Part shown: one piece after another, positions 1 through 9,310 of the stretch | How the letters are laid out: each line of letters opens with the position of its first letter | How positions within the stretch are numbered: position 1 is the stretch's first letter | Assembly (NCBI GenBank): GCA_030374765.1 | Contig: JARGXX010000086.1 | Coordinates: 744,001 to 808,000, forward strand | Length of the DNA stretch: 64,000 nucleotides | Direction: 5' to 3' | Source of the DNA: Agarophyton chilense | Lineage: Eukaryota > Rhodophyta > Florideophyceae > Gracilariales > Gracilariaceae | The notes under the pieces: generated by a model | What the model was told of the DNA's origin: nothing | Database searches by the model: none | The model's input: only the letters and a program-made list of their open reading frames with translations | Made by a program: the position numbers and the translations under genes

Positions 1-567
1 AGTTGCGCGTGCGAGAGAAGACTGATTGAGCGGTATTGCGTGCAGGCGGAGCGTTGAGTGGAACGGAGATGCCCTTAGCCGGCGCTGTAGCGCAAGCGAT
101 GGAAGCAAAAGTCGTTAGACATGGCGGCACGGCGTCAACGACGAAGAAGACGAGGCGGTGTATCATAATGTGGAGTGAGGTGGGAGCCGGCGAGGAGACG
201 AAAGGCAGCTTCGCTGAAATTTTTGCTCAACAGTTGTTAGAATCCAGCGCAAAGCAAGCGCGCTTCGCACTTGCGCGCTTCGCACTTGCTTTGATTGGAT
301 CCTGGAACAATGCGAAGTCAGCGCTTCCGCTTCCGTTGCAAGATTACGCCTGTTTTCGTCAAAGCTGAATTCAACCACCGCGGATGGTTCCAACGCCGCG
401 CCTTTGTTTTCCATCAACCTCGAGACAATCATAGTGCCAAACCTGCGCTGAACTCACGAATCCTTTGACCATTCTCCCTCCTGGTAACCTACTCCGCTGC
501 GGAGGGGAATGACCACTCGCTTCTCGCACCTCTACCGTAGCGCTCAAGAGCCACGTCAAGGTTCACC
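1..567. other. Region upstream of the Uma2-like gene, no gene recognised
   Basis: Short overlapping frames on both strands show no recognisable protein. A 15-bp unit, GCGCGCTTCGCACTT, is repeated directly at 258-272 and 273-287. The stretch just before 568 is the presumed promoter and 5' leader of the next gene, but I see no convincing TATA box. Confidence 0.5.
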
Positions 568-1818
568 ATGTCTTATTCGTCGCGCATCCCCCCACCTCCG
601 TCCCCGCCGGACTCAGCTCTGAGCGACGATTCCAACCCTCAAGCAGCCCCGTTTTCGGCGAACCCCCAGCCTAGCGCATCCCCAAAGCTTCCCCTAGACA
701 ACAAACTGGGAGCACTGCACCTGACGCCTTGCTCACTGGAAGAATACTTCAACGTCGATCCTTCTGTGTTTGGCTTGTATGAGTACGTGGACGGCCTTCT
801 TGTTGCACTACCGATGGCCGATGATCATCACGATGAAATAAGCCACATGATGCAGGCCTCGGTTCATACTCGATATGTCGAAGGAAAGACATCACAAATA
901 CCCTTTCTACAGGCAGGAACTGCTATTCCACCAGAGTCTCCATCTTCGTCGCGCTCTCCGCGTCGAAGACGTGTGAGAAGGCCGGATATTAGCACTGGTC
1001 GCTTGTTGACGCAAGCAGAAAGACTTCAACTCTCTCCCAACTCCCAAAAAGTCACTCACCCTCTCGGTAGACCTCCGGAAACTGTTGTTGAAGTTACCAG
1101 CAAGAACGAGACCACCGACACTGTGATCAAAGTACGCGAGTATGAACGAGCAGGTGTTAACCAGTTCGTCATCGTGAATAGAGATACCACCTGTGATGAC
1201 GAAAAGAAACGCGATCCACGCGTTGAAGTATACAAAATGAATCGGGAGACAGGTAAATATTATCCCAAACGCGTATTCCGTGGAGAAGAATCTGTTGATC
1301 TTGGTCCTTGTGGCGATCACAGGCCCAAGGATCTGTTCAAACCGGATCCGTCAAAAACGCTTGATGATCTCGCATCCTCTTTCCGTTCTAAAGACGCAGC
1401 GCTGGCTTCGAAAGACGCAGAGAAGGAAGAGCTGCGTCGTTCAAAAGACGCAGAGAAGGAAGAGCTACTTCGTTCAAAAGACGCAGAGAAGGAAGAGCTG
1501 CGTCGTTCAAAAGACGCAGAGAAGGAAGAGCTGCGTCGTTCAAAAGACGCAGAGAAGGAAGAGCTGCGTCGTTCAAAAGACGCAGAGAAGGAAGAGCTGC
1601 GCCGTTCAAAAGACGCAGCGCTGGCTTCGAAAGACGCAGAGATAGAACAGATGCGTTTGGAATTGAAAAGTGGAACGTCCAAGCACAGAAGGCTCAGGGA
1701 AAAGGTGAAGAAAGAATACCCTAATATGAGCTTGAGCAACTCCAGTGGAAGTTCGAGTGCAAGCCCCACAAACAGTCCAAAGAAAAAGATGTCCAAACGT
1801 CTACAACGGAGACACTGA
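568..1818 (+). CDS. Uma2/DUF820-type nuclease-fold protein with a tandem coiled-coil repeat
   Basis: A 416-residue single-exon ORF. Residues 1-45 are Pro/Ser-rich and look disordered. Residues 50-205 match the Uma2 (DUF820) pattern: YEYVDGLL near 71-78, RRPDIS with D140, and PETVVEV with E175 followed by a basic/Tyr segment (K188, Y192), then the hydrophobic VNQFVIVN strand. In the bacterial and cyanobacterial family these positions form a PD-(D/E)XK nuclease-like core, but its biological role is not established. Residues 278-373 hold an 11-residue repeat (consensus SKDAEKEELRR) predicted to form a long charged helix. The tail is Ser/Lys-rich and basic (PKKKMSKRLQRRH), possibly a nuclear localisation signal. 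Nuclease activity is inferred from fold only. A Uma2 domain in a nuclear gene suggests ancient transfer or plastid origin followed by fusion to the repeat. Confidence 0.8.
   Translation: MSYSSRIPPPPSPPDSALSDDSNPQAAPFSANPQPSASPKLPLDNKLGALHLTPCSLEEYFNVDPSVFGLYEYVDGLLVALPMADDHHDEISHMMQASVHTRYVEGKTSQIPFLQAGTAIPPESPSSSRSPRRRRVRRPDISTGRLLTQAERLQLSPNSQKVTHPLGRPPETVVEVTSKNETTDTVIKVREYERAGVNQFVIVNRDTTCDDEKKRDPRVEVYKMNRETGKYYPKRVFRGEESVDLGPCGDHRPKDLFKPDPSKTLDDLASSFRSKDAALASKDAEKEELRRSKDAEKEELLRSKDAEKEELRRSKDAEKEELRRSKDAEKEELRRSKDAEKEELRRSKDAALASKDAEIEQMRLELKSGTSKHRRLREKVKKEYPNMSLSNSSGSSSASPTNSPKKKMSKRLQRRH
1411..1608 (+). repeat. 33-bp coding minisatellite, six units
   Basis: Six direct, nearly identical 33-bp units starting at AAAGACGCAGAGAAGGAAGA, each encoding KDAEKEELxRS. 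The second unit differs (LLR instead of LRR). Partial units with ALASKDA flank the array on both sides. The period is a multiple of three, so unit number can change without breaking the Uma2-like gene. Confidence 0.95.
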
Positions 1819-2768
1819 ACACAGTTTTGGACTCCACAAACATTAGATATGCTTTGTTGTGACATTTTTGAGCCCATTTGTTTGTGTTTCAATACGTCCT
1901 TTTACGTTGTTTGTCTCCGCGATACCAGGAGATCAACCCCGAGAACACCCAAATTTAAAACTAGGTTCACCCATACGGAGTAAAGACGCAATTGTCAACC
2001 GTTGCCTTCATATTCGCTCTGGTTGTATAGGCGTAATGTGCGTTGGAAGGAAATTCATGTGCATTGGTGAAAAATGAAGGAGAGAGGTCGTGGAATATGA
2101 GCCCGGTTAGTTGAGAGCGCATTAGTCAAATCGATTCATGTTTATACTTATGTTGGCTTGGGTTTTTTCGTCTCTTGAAAGAAACCCTGAATGCACAACA
2201 AGAACAACAGCAGGAATCTTCTTCATACGCTTTCAACTCGCTAGGTAGGATACGGGCATCGCTTTCGCCAGGTCAAGTTTCTTTTTGTGCGTTATGCCAT
2301 GTTGCGGCAGTCAGAAATCCTGAACAATTCGAATCCAACCTCTGCGGGGTTCTGTTTACCATGGTTTGCCTGTGTTGACGCTGTCGATTGGATTTCAGCG
2401 AGTCAATGAATTCCGGAAACGTTTTACGAATGAAACAGAAAGGTAAGGAATTCGCATAGTGGTTCTGATGGGTGCAACCGCAGTAAATATATTCCATCCA
2501 CCTCATGTCTAACGCGAGCCAAACTGTACTAGTGGTTTAACTTAGCTGGGATGCCCCCGTCAAAATGATGGCCTTTTCTATACTCTACTGACGTTCTAGG
2601 ATGTGCCCGGATGTGGTTCTTGTCAGGATATTTGATCTGCCGATTGGGAATCGATCACTACAGGCCCACAGGCGTTTTTACAATCGTTGGACTCGCCTGT
2701 ATCCCGATAAATTCGAGGGATGGCCTTTTTTTTCCAGTTTCAAGAATGTGAAGTGATTTGGCCGGCGA
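1819..2768. other. Intergenic region, nothing recognised
   Basis: About 950 bases between the Uma2-like gene and the ADAT3 gene. Only short frames without recognisable domains are present. The start codon of the next gene is uncertain, so the last hundred bases may be leader. Confidence 0.5.
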
Positions 2769-2873
2769 GTGTACCGCAGAGCAATAATCTGTGAATGCGA
2801 CCTCGTAAACCAGACACCCGCGCTCACTTCCTTTGCCTCTGCAGCACGGCATAAATGCTTCGCATTTTTGAGT

Positions 2874-3902
2874 ATGCCTAAGTTCAGGTCTAACGAGAAC
2901 TCTGGAGCAGATCAGGAAGATAAACTCTCAAAGATCCTCCGAAGGCATGTTAGACAGGTGGGCACAAGAGGCGCCGAAAACGGTCCAAGGCAACCACAGA
3001 CATGTGCAGTACTCACTTCTCCGATTGATCCAAAACAGGCATGCAAGCTAATACCGTTGTTGTCTGAGCATTTTCCGCTCAATGACGGACTTTCCCATCT
3101 AAAACGAGTAAGAAGATCCAATTCTGGAAAGATCCAAAGAGGATTCCAATTGGAAGTGGTGCTTTGTCGCGAAGAAGTATGGGAATACAGAACTAAAGAC
3201 ACAAGACACGTGCTTCAATCTTTTAATCTGCAACCAGAAAAGTGCATGGTTCCGGCAACAGCTCCTCTCTCGCGTGATGAACTCCAGCAATGGAGCGAGC
3301 TTTGGCCACTAACGTATAGAGCAGGAAAGCACTCCTTCAAACCACCGTCGTCTAATGACCTTAAGGACATGTACGCTCGAATTCGCAGTACTGTCAAACG
3401 AAGTCAAGAAATTCAGCAATCTCACTGCGCAGTGATGGCTGAATTGATTTATCCGGTAACAGGAAAAGTTGTAGCTTTCGCCCAGGATCAGTCTTATCGG
3501 AAAGCAAACATTTCGCACGATTCCACCACGTCTAATAAGCGTTTGGCACATGCTGTTATGAATTGCCTTGCGTCTTTTGCTTCGGCACACACCCCCGTTA
3601 CCAACGTGAAAAGTACAGTCGATGCAGTTCATATAGAGGAAAGGAAATTACCACAGGCTGGCTGCCTCCCATCAGACCAATATCTATGTACTGGATTGGA
3701 CTGCTACGTAACTAGGGAACCTTGCGTCATGTGTGCAATGGCACTAGTACATTCAAGAGTTCGGCGGGTGGTTTTCACAGCTTTCAATGACGAAAATGTC
3801 GGCGGGTTCTCACAGGTAAAGATTCACAACGAACCTGCTTTAAACCATCGCTTGGAAGCCTTCATAGTTCCATTGAAACAGATAGACTCTTGTCTGAAAT
3901 GA
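2874..3902 (+). CDS. TAD3: tRNA-specific adenosine-34 deaminase subunit 3 (TAD3/ADAT3)
   Basis: The non-catalytic partner of the ADAT2/ADAT3 heterodimer, which converts A34 of tRNA anticodons to inosine. The deaminase zinc site is visible: HAV at about 3549-3557 and PCVMC at 3720-3734. The usual catalytic glutamate (HAE) is valine here, the family hallmark of the ADAT3 subunit. Flanking segments YLCTGLDCYVTREP, MALVHSRVRRVVF and GGFSQVKIHNEPALNHR are typical of ADAT3. The N-terminal region is the diverged tRNA-binding part. The frame is open from an ATG at 2769; I prefer 2874 because the first 35 residues look like leader, but the longer form is possible. The gene ends 21 bp from the stop of convergent LSM1. 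No intron is needed. Confidence 0.9.
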   Translation: MPKFRSNENSGADQEDKLSKILRRHVRQVGTRGAENGPRQPQTCAVLTSPIDPKQACKLIPLLSEHFPLNDGLSHLKRVRRSNSGKIQRGFQLEVVLCREEVWEYRTKDTRHVLQSFNLQPEKCMVPATAPLSRDELQQWSELWPLTYRAGKHSFKPPSSNDLKDMYARIRSTVKRSQEIQQSHCAVMAELIYPVTGKVVAFAQDQSYRKANISHDSTTSNKRLAHAVMNCLASFASAHTPVTNVKSTVDAVHIEERKLPQAGCLPSDQYLCTGLDCYVTREPCVMCAMALVHSRVRRVVFTAFNDENVGGFSQVKIHNEPALNHRLEAFIVPLKQIDSCLK

Positions 3903-3923
3903 ACTAGTCAATATCACGCTTCC

Positions 3924-4478
3924 TCAAAACTCTTCTGGTATAGGCCATTCGAGTATAGCTTTTCTTGTATCTGAGTGCTCTCTGCCTTCAACCAATGCTC
4001 TTCTGATCTCTCGTTCTGAAACCTGCTTCATTGAGTCACCGACTCTTATTTCTTTTTCTTCATCCACTTCGCCAAGAAGCATAACATTTTCTCCTCGGAT
4101 GACGAATATTCCCATTGGAACATCTGCATACATATTCTTCACTGCCAGACGCTCGACAGTATTATCGAGAATGAGATTCGCATATTGATCAAAAGATCTG
4201 AGCCAACCAAAGAAGTTTCTTCCGTCCCTAAGACACACGAGCACCAGTTTATCCAGCTGCTCATACAAACTTGCGGCTCCTGGGAGTTTGAACGCGTCTA
4301 AACTCGACGGAGAAGTCTGAGGCGCAGACTTCAGAGGCGAAATATCGTCCATTAACAACTCTACCAAAAGGTCAGTATGGTAGCTCCTGTTCTTAGTTTT
4401 TCCTAGTACGAACAAATTGCCTGTGCTGGCTGAGAGTTGAAACTTTCTTCGAGTTTTTTTTGGAATCTCCGGCGACAC
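3924..4478 (-). CDS. LSM1: U6 snRNA-associated Sm-like protein LSm1
   Basis: LSm1 is the defining subunit of the cytoplasmic Lsm1-7 ring, which binds oligoadenylated mRNA 3' ends and promotes decapping. Residues about 67-140 carry a clear Sm fold: GAASLYEQLDKLVLVCLRDG, then FGWLRSFDQYANLIL (Sm1, with D97, Y99 and N101 for RNA binding) and GIFVIRGENVMLLGEVD (Sm2, residues 123-139), followed by the LSm1-type helical tail. At 184 codons it is longer than usual because of an N-terminal stretch. An internal ATG at 4350-4352 (MDDISPLK) would give about 142 residues, close to family length, and could be the true start. It lies tail to tail with TAD3. Confidence 0.92.
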   Translation of the reverse strand: MSPEIPKKTRRKFQLSASTGNLFVLGKTKNRSYHTDLLVELLMDDISPLKSAPQTSPSSLDAFKLPGAASLYEQLDKLVLVCLRDGRNFFGWLRSFDQYANLILDNTVERLAVKNMYADVPMGIFVIRGENVMLLGEVDEEKEIRVGDSMKQVSEREIRRALVEGREHSDTRKAILEWPIPEEF

Positions 4479-4780
4479 TTAAACCTAACGCCTTTCTCTT
4501 TAAGGAGATCTCTCTGCGACGAAACTAGTTGCTGATCCGATAGTCGGAGAAGGGTTTTCGGGAGGCCTCTACTGAATATATCAATGCGAATGACACAACT
4601 CTACATTGTAACCTTTTCTCGGCAGGGTAATTTGGAACGATAGAGGATTTATGCCAAACCAAATATCGTACAATTATGGTAGACACAAATTACAGGTTAC
4701 AAACCTGTCCTTCGTTGCTACTGATCCCACGAGATTTGCTTACCATTTCTCGAAGGACAATTCATACGATGTGGTGGTGG
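4479..4780. other. Spacer upstream of LSM1
   Basis: About 300 bases between the LSM1 start and the mariner terminal repeat. It probably contains the LSM1 promoter. No motif is convincing. Confidence 0.4.
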
Positions 4781-4932
4781 TACAGTGCGCGAAATCTAAT
4801 TAAAGCCACCCCCCTTTTTGTTGATGCACTCCTTTTCTCTCGTGTTTCTCTCAACCTACAGTGCGCGAAATCCAATTAAAGCCACCCCCCTTTTTGTTGA
4901 TGCACTCCATTTCTCTCATGTTCCTCTCAACC
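4781..4932 (+). repeat. Tandem duplication of a mariner-type terminus (2 x 76 bp)
   Basis: TACAGTGCGCGAAATC begins at 4781 and again at 4857, and both copies run to TCTCAACC (4781-4856 and 4857-4932) with a few substitutions. TACAGTG plus an AATTAAAG segment is the style of Tc1/mariner terminal inverted repeats beside a TA target. A related segment (GAAATCTAATTAAAGTCCAC) recurs near 5041. Confidence 0.75.
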
Positions 4933-5170
4933 TTCTCTCTAGTAACGCTTAAAAAGAACAAATGAAACACTTTAGACGCCATTAATAAAACTTTTCTACT
5001 TATCTACACTTTCAATAACACTATGTACAAAAAACACCCCCGAAATCTAATTAAAGTCCACTACAGTATTTTTTCCTTTGAATAAACGCGCGCGCATTTT
5101 GAATAAAACAAAAGCTCTAACAACATTCTCCTCAACACTTTCTACAACTTCGAAGTCCAAGAACATAAAA

Positions 5171-5831
5171 ATGGGCCGTGGAAAACCTTTAACGAATAAA
5201 GAAAAAGGTATGATACTTGCAGCTTCATTTCATTGCTTTTCTCAAAGAGAGATTGCTCAAACCATTGGACGCTCTCGCGCTGTGGTCCAAAACATCCTCA
5301 AAGATACCTAAAACCACAAAAAACGTTATAAAGGCTCTAACAACAACATAATGAGTTTGACGGCTAAAAGAGCTCTTCTTCGCTCTGCATCAAACTCATC
5401 TATCTCCGTGAGAGAACTCCGTAAAGATCTTTCTCTCTCGGTTTTTGTCAAGTTCATACAACAATTGTTACATAATGATCCACATTTAATCTATAAGAAG
5501 ATGAATAAAGTACCAATGATGACGAAAATTCAAAAAAAGGAAAAGATTTATTTGAGCTCAAGAGAAGATGACTTTTTCTATTTCGAAATGGAAGAAAACC
5601 ATTCTTCCGATGAAAAAAAACTTAACCTAGATGGACTAGATGGATTTGATCATTATTGGCATTATAAAAGGAAGAAAGAGATTAATTTTTCTAAGTGACA
5701 AAATGGAGGGGATTCTGTGATGCTTTGGGGTGCTTGTTTCTACTATGGTTTCAATAATATGGTTCTTTGCGTCGGTAAAATAGATTTCATGAAGTACTGC
5801 AAGGTGTTACAGAAAGAACTGCTTCCATTTG
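5171..5831 (+). pseudogene. Tc1/mariner transposase, broken and truncated
   Basis: Three collinear pieces of one transposase. 5171-5311 encodes MGRGKPLTNKEKG... with a helix-turn-helix (SQREIAQTIGRSRAVVQNIL), the paired-like DNA-binding domain. 5351-5698 encodes LTAKRALLRSASNSSISVRE (second helix-turn-helix) and later SDEKKLNLDGLDGFDHYWH, which holds the first catalytic Asp region. 5717-5831 encodes MMLWGACFYYG...VLQKELLPF, the segment leading to the second catalytic Asp. Stops and frameshifts separate the pieces, and the remaining catalytic residues are lost at the junction with the LTR. Confidence 0.8.
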
Positions 5832-6745
5832 TGTGGAGCAAAACCCGGCGACGGAAAGTGCTCTCAAGGTGTTCGAAGCCTTGCTCCCTGGGGGAGGCAG
5901 ACTCAGAGACAGAGCCCTCCGTTCCACCCGTAGTGTGGGGTGTAACTCCCACGGGGGATTCCGGCAGTACCGACGGAGGTGAGGGGTAGTAACCGTTGGA
6001 TCGGGAATGGGTATGTGTATCCCAAAGAATGGGGGAGAATCCGGCGAAGAGGAAAAACGGGGCGAGGGTCAGGCACTAACAGGCACCGGACCCGAGAACC
6101 AGAAAAGGGGCTAAACAACAAAAGAAACCCAATACAGGGGCGAAAACCTGTCCTCGAAAGGAAACACAAAAAGCACGCAACAAGTAAGCAGAACCCCCAC
6201 GGGGTATCGTGCACGCAGGTCGTCTGAGCGGTCCCAAGGGGGTGGTTTCACGGAACCCAAACGTGGGCACTCTCCAAGTGGAGTCGTGTCCCTACGCAGG
6301 CGTTGCTAACCAGAGCCCGTTCCGGGTTGTAAGGCCGAAACGATGGCGACGAAGAACCTCTAAAGGTATCGAAGACCAACTTTGGTTACCATTTACTTTG
6401 AGCTTCGGACTGTCAGATCTCATCTCCCTAAGTAGGGCCCACTAACTAAACTCTACAGTAGTGCACACCTGCTCAGGGCCATACACGTGTAGATCCAACT
6501 GTCAGGGCCCAAGAGTCCAACGTTCTACAAATATCCGAAAATCGGTGCCAAAATTAAGCCACGTGTATCACGGGGCCACTCCAACCATAGGCCATCCGAA
6601 TTTTCCCTTATAGGCGAAATATAACCAGAAAACAGTGCCACCTCAGCACACCTTAGAGGGGATCATAATCATAACCCTCGGAGGGTTCAATCCTCATTCT
6701 ATGAGTTGCATCTTCAAGTATTCTTTGACTGGGCGTTGCTCTACA
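5832..6745 (-). repeat. 3' LTR of element A
   Basis: 914 bp starting TGTGGAGC and ending CTCTACA. It aligns without large gaps to 12656-13569. Differences are scattered single substitutions, with a small cluster in the last 25 bases. Confidence 0.93.
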
Positions 6746-6758
6746 TCTCCCCCTCCTT
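6746..6758 (-). promoter_or_regulatory. Polypurine tract of element A
   Basis: Plus-strand TCTCCCCCTCCTT, that is AAGGAGGGGGAGA on the element strand, abuts the 3' LTR. This is the expected place and composition for plus-strand DNA priming. Confidence 0.8.
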
Positions 6759-6955
6759 AAGACGAGGAAGAACATTCCGAGCTGCGGGTGTCTAGCTTTC
6801 CGATCACTATACATACTTCTCTCCCAATGGGGTCCTTCACTACTTCTGAGGATCGCCACAAAACCGGCACATCGGTACAACTTCCTTCTACTCCTCCGAC
6901 TTTCGGCGATAAGCAACTTCTCGCAACAGCGGTCTCGACTAGCCCTCACAAGGGA

Positions 6956-8683
6956 ATGAACCCATACGTCATCAACCCACTCTCGGGGCCATCGGCCTCC
7001 GCGCCGGCGGACAACGAAGCTCCCCAGCAGGGTGGATATTTCTCCGGTTTGGATGCGGCTCCGTCAGGTACCGAACCTTCCGCCTCGGCGGGCAACCGAC
7101 ATCCTCAGGAGGATTTGGACATCAACGCGGTGGCGTGGAACTCCGCTCATGCGATGCCCTTGGTAGCAAACTCCAGAGGTTGGATCTCAAACGAATCCTT
7201 TCGAAGGTGGAGTCCCCTTACCGATCCGGGGATATATTCCCGCGCTCCGTGGTTCCATCCGACAGCGGTTCGCGACGATGAGCTCATCGACTCCTACGTG
7301 GAGGACGGCTTATTGCCAGGTGGCCTACCTGTCGAGGTTGTACGTTCTCCCGATTGGAGGGCGCGGGTAGCCATAGAGCCTCAGTATCTATACCGCGGTC
7401 GCGGGGAGTCCCTGGACAAGGCGCGCGCAGCGATGGCGGCTCTGGCCTACCAGCGATTGGAGAGGTCACGCTTTGACCATCTGGTTCCCCCGGAGTACGG
7501 GTTCGATGTCGCCTATTACCGCACGTACGGGGAGGTCTCCTACGGGGATAACCTGGCATCCTTTTCCGAAGCCGAGTTCTGCGGACCGGGTTTTCCTCTC
7601 CGAGAAGATATGATCCAATGGAGTCGTCCCATCCTTCGGGCTGAATTCAGGTACCTTCAACGGCAGTTTACCCAGTATGGGTTCGATCGACGCGTGCGCT
7701 TCCAGCGCCGCTCGCACTCCCGTTTCGGGTTCCTTGTACCGTATCCTCACGTGGAACTGGAGCGTATCCGTAACACGGCGAAGGTTGGGCGATTCGTGCC
7801 ACTTCCAGCTTGGTGGAGTAAGGTCGAGGTCCCCCGAGGGTGCTTTGCTGAACTGCCCCCATGCATCTACTATATCGGGTCTCGTTTGATGCACGACCCG
7901 AACTCGGGATACTGGGCCCTCGTTGCAGCCGAGTGGGCAGCCCGCGTAGCGGCGCACCTCCTCTGTGATGCTCATGACCATTTCCGTATCTGGTATATTC
8001 CTCCGATGCTACGTACCATCATGCGTCAGATCGACCTTGTCCCAGCGTTGGGTTCGGCCAGCAACGTGCAGGACCTGTATCCAATCTTGGACGTGATCGA
8101 CAACACCCAATGGGATCGAGTTCCAGTGGGAAATCAACCCGCAGGGGAAGGATCCGCGCGAGACAAGTCTCCTGGCCGGTACGATCCGGGCTCCGGTAAC
8201 TGGGTCTATTACAATCCCTTCGAAGGGGTTCGCATCAGCGCAGCGCAAGCACGGGCGCTGATTGACTCGCCTCGACCGATGCCGGTGGGACACCCGACGG
8301 GGTTCATTTATACCGACGATTACGAGTACGAGCCTCCAGTAGACCTGGACGATCCAGCGTTGGATAACGACGTGCCAGCTCCTAGTGGAGTACTTCCTGT
8401 GAAGCCATCTGCACCCTTCCAACCAGTGAGAACGACCTCAGCTGCGGCGGCGAATGCATCCGGTGGCGGTCCATCTGCTCCCCCCGGGTGGGGTGTGAAC
8501 ACCCTTGCGCAGGCGCCGGTTGCCACTCCGCAAGCGGATAGTGTGCGACAAGGCCTCGTGAACGCAGGCATTCCGATTCCCCCGGGTATGACGGATGTGA
8601 GCCAGATGTTGGCTTTCGCCTCGGCGTACCATCAGGGTCAGAATCCCAACGGTGGGGCGGGTCCCTCCTCGGGCTTTCCGTAG
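6956..8683 (+). CDS. Antisense accessory protein of element A, unknown family
   Basis: An intact ORF of 575 codons on the strand opposite to gag-pol, between the chromodomain and the 3' LTR. The frame is open from an ATG at 6788; I chose 6956 (MNPYVINP) because related copies in elements B and C also begin with a short MN/MD-rich start at the matching place. The N-terminal 60-70 residues are Pro/Ser/Ala-rich. The core (about 85-430) has APWFHP, PILRAEFR (about 225-232), RFGFLVPY, VPLPAWW, AELPP, RIWYIPP (from about 344) and DKSPGR (around 403-408). The C-terminal third is Pro/Gly-rich. No signal peptide, membrane segment or zinc finger is apparent. The family is not recognised. Conservation in the other elements argues for a selected protein. 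Confidence 0.85.
   Translation: MNPYVINPLSGPSASAPADNEAPQQGGYFSGLDAAPSGTEPSASAGNRHPQEDLDINAVAWNSAHAMPLVANSRGWISNESFRRWSPLTDPGIYSRAPWFHPTAVRDDELIDSYVEDGLLPGGLPVEVVRSPDWRARVAIEPQYLYRGRGESLDKARAAMAALAYQRLERSRFDHLVPPEYGFDVAYYRTYGEVSYGDNLASFSEAEFCGPGFPLREDMIQWSRPILRAEFRYLQRQFTQYGFDRRVRFQRRSHSRFGFLVPYPHVELERIRNTAKVGRFVPLPAWWSKVEVPRGCFAELPPCIYYIGSRLMHDPNSGYWALVAAEWAARVAAHLLCDAHDHFRIWYIPPMLRTIMRQIDLVPALGSASNVQDLYPILDVIDNTQWDRVPVGNQPAGEGSARDKSPGRYDPGSGNWVYYNPFEGVRISAAQARALIDSPRPMPVGHPTGFIYTDDYEYEPPVDLDDPALDNDVPAPSGVLPVKPSAPFQPVRTTSAAAANASGGGPSAPPGWGVNTLAQAPVATPQADSVRQGLVNAGIPIPPGMTDVSQMLAFASAYHQGQNPNGGAGPSSGFP
8512..8539 (+). repeat. 28-bp duplicate shared with 9753-9780
   Basis: The same 28 bases (beginning GGCGCCGGTTGCCACTCCGC) occur in the 3' end of the antisense ORF and again in the element A linker at 9753-9780, in direct orientation. 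This may be a footprint of template switching when pol was lost. Confidence 0.85.
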
Positions 8684-8747
8684 TTCTGCCTTCGGGCAAT
8701 TGTAGAGTCCATAGCTTGGCGACAATAGTAAACTTCTGATATTTGCA

Positions 8748-8932
8748 TAACTTCTTTTCTTCTTCCTTCCTAGGATCTTAACTTCTACTTCATCTTCTTC
8801 TTCCTTCTTAGGATCTTCTTCATCTTCTTCTTCATCTTCTTCTTCATCTTCTTCCCTTCGTAGGGTCCAATCTTCTTCTTAATCTTCTTCTCCACTTCGT
8901 GGGTCTTCTTTTCCTTTTTTTCATCATAAACT
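8748..8932. repeat. Pyrimidine-rich tract (CTT/CTTCAT) between convergent genes
   Basis: A stretch dominated by CTTCTT and ATCTTCTTC, directly after the antisense ORF and before the chromodomain end of the opposing frame. Comparable pyrimidine-rich stretches follow the antisense ORF in B (17850-17960) and C (24420-24560). Confidence 0.8.
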
Positions 8933-9097
8933 GTCCCGATAACCGGTGTTGTGTTCCCCGGTTAACGGCGCTAGGCCGAGGGCCAGTAGACATTCCCTCT
9001 CAATACGTGTTCTTCGAGATACTCTCCTCATTTCCTCTTCAGAGGTCCAACATCTTCCTCACTTCGAGGTCGCATCCACACCAGTTCCCGTGGTGGC

Positions 9098-9310
9098 TTA
9101 CCCGACTTGGGCACGATCCAGATTTGGAGGCAAGGTTACCCGAGCGCGTCGGTGATAGGATAAAACCTTAGACCTCGGAAGGTGCTCAATGGGTTCCACT
9201 GTATCCTCCTCAGGCGAGGATCCGTACCATCGGACTTGGTAGCGAACTTCTCCCTCGGGGGTGTAGATGTGATGCACGATGCGATCGATAACGAATTCCT
9301 GCGGGTACAC
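9098..9310 (-). pseudogene. Integrase C-terminal chromodomain remnant of element A
   Basis: QEFVIDRIVHH, YQVRWYGSSPEEDTVEPIEHL and SKVLSYHRR follow the chromodomain pattern, with VRWYG and a D-T-V-E-P in place of the usual D-T-W-E-P. In Ty3/gypsy chromoviruses this domain at the integrase C-terminus directs insertion to marked chromatin. The catalytic integrase domain that should precede it is absent. Confidence 0.75.

Larger units (their letters stand above)
4781..5831 (+). mobile_element. Tc1/mariner element remnant, 3' part missing
   Basis: The element starts at duplicated TACAGTG termini, has an AT-rich leader and then a decayed transposase reading frame that stops abruptly at 5831, where the LTR of element A begins. 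No right terminal repeat is found after element A. Confidence 0.75.

Noticed and set aside
907-1320. Minus-strand frames opposite the Uma2-like gene, including a 191-codon one over the repeat.
   Set aside because: They mirror the coding repeat (33-bp period opens several frames) and lack independent evidence.
1411-1608. CRISPR-like array.
   Set aside because: Units are directly abutting with no spacers and are in frame with a coding sequence. It is a coding minisatellite.
6788-6955. Upstream extension of the element A antisense ORF to the ATG at 6788.
   Set aside because: The 56 extra residues have no counterpart in B or C, whose likely starts align with 6956. It remains possible.
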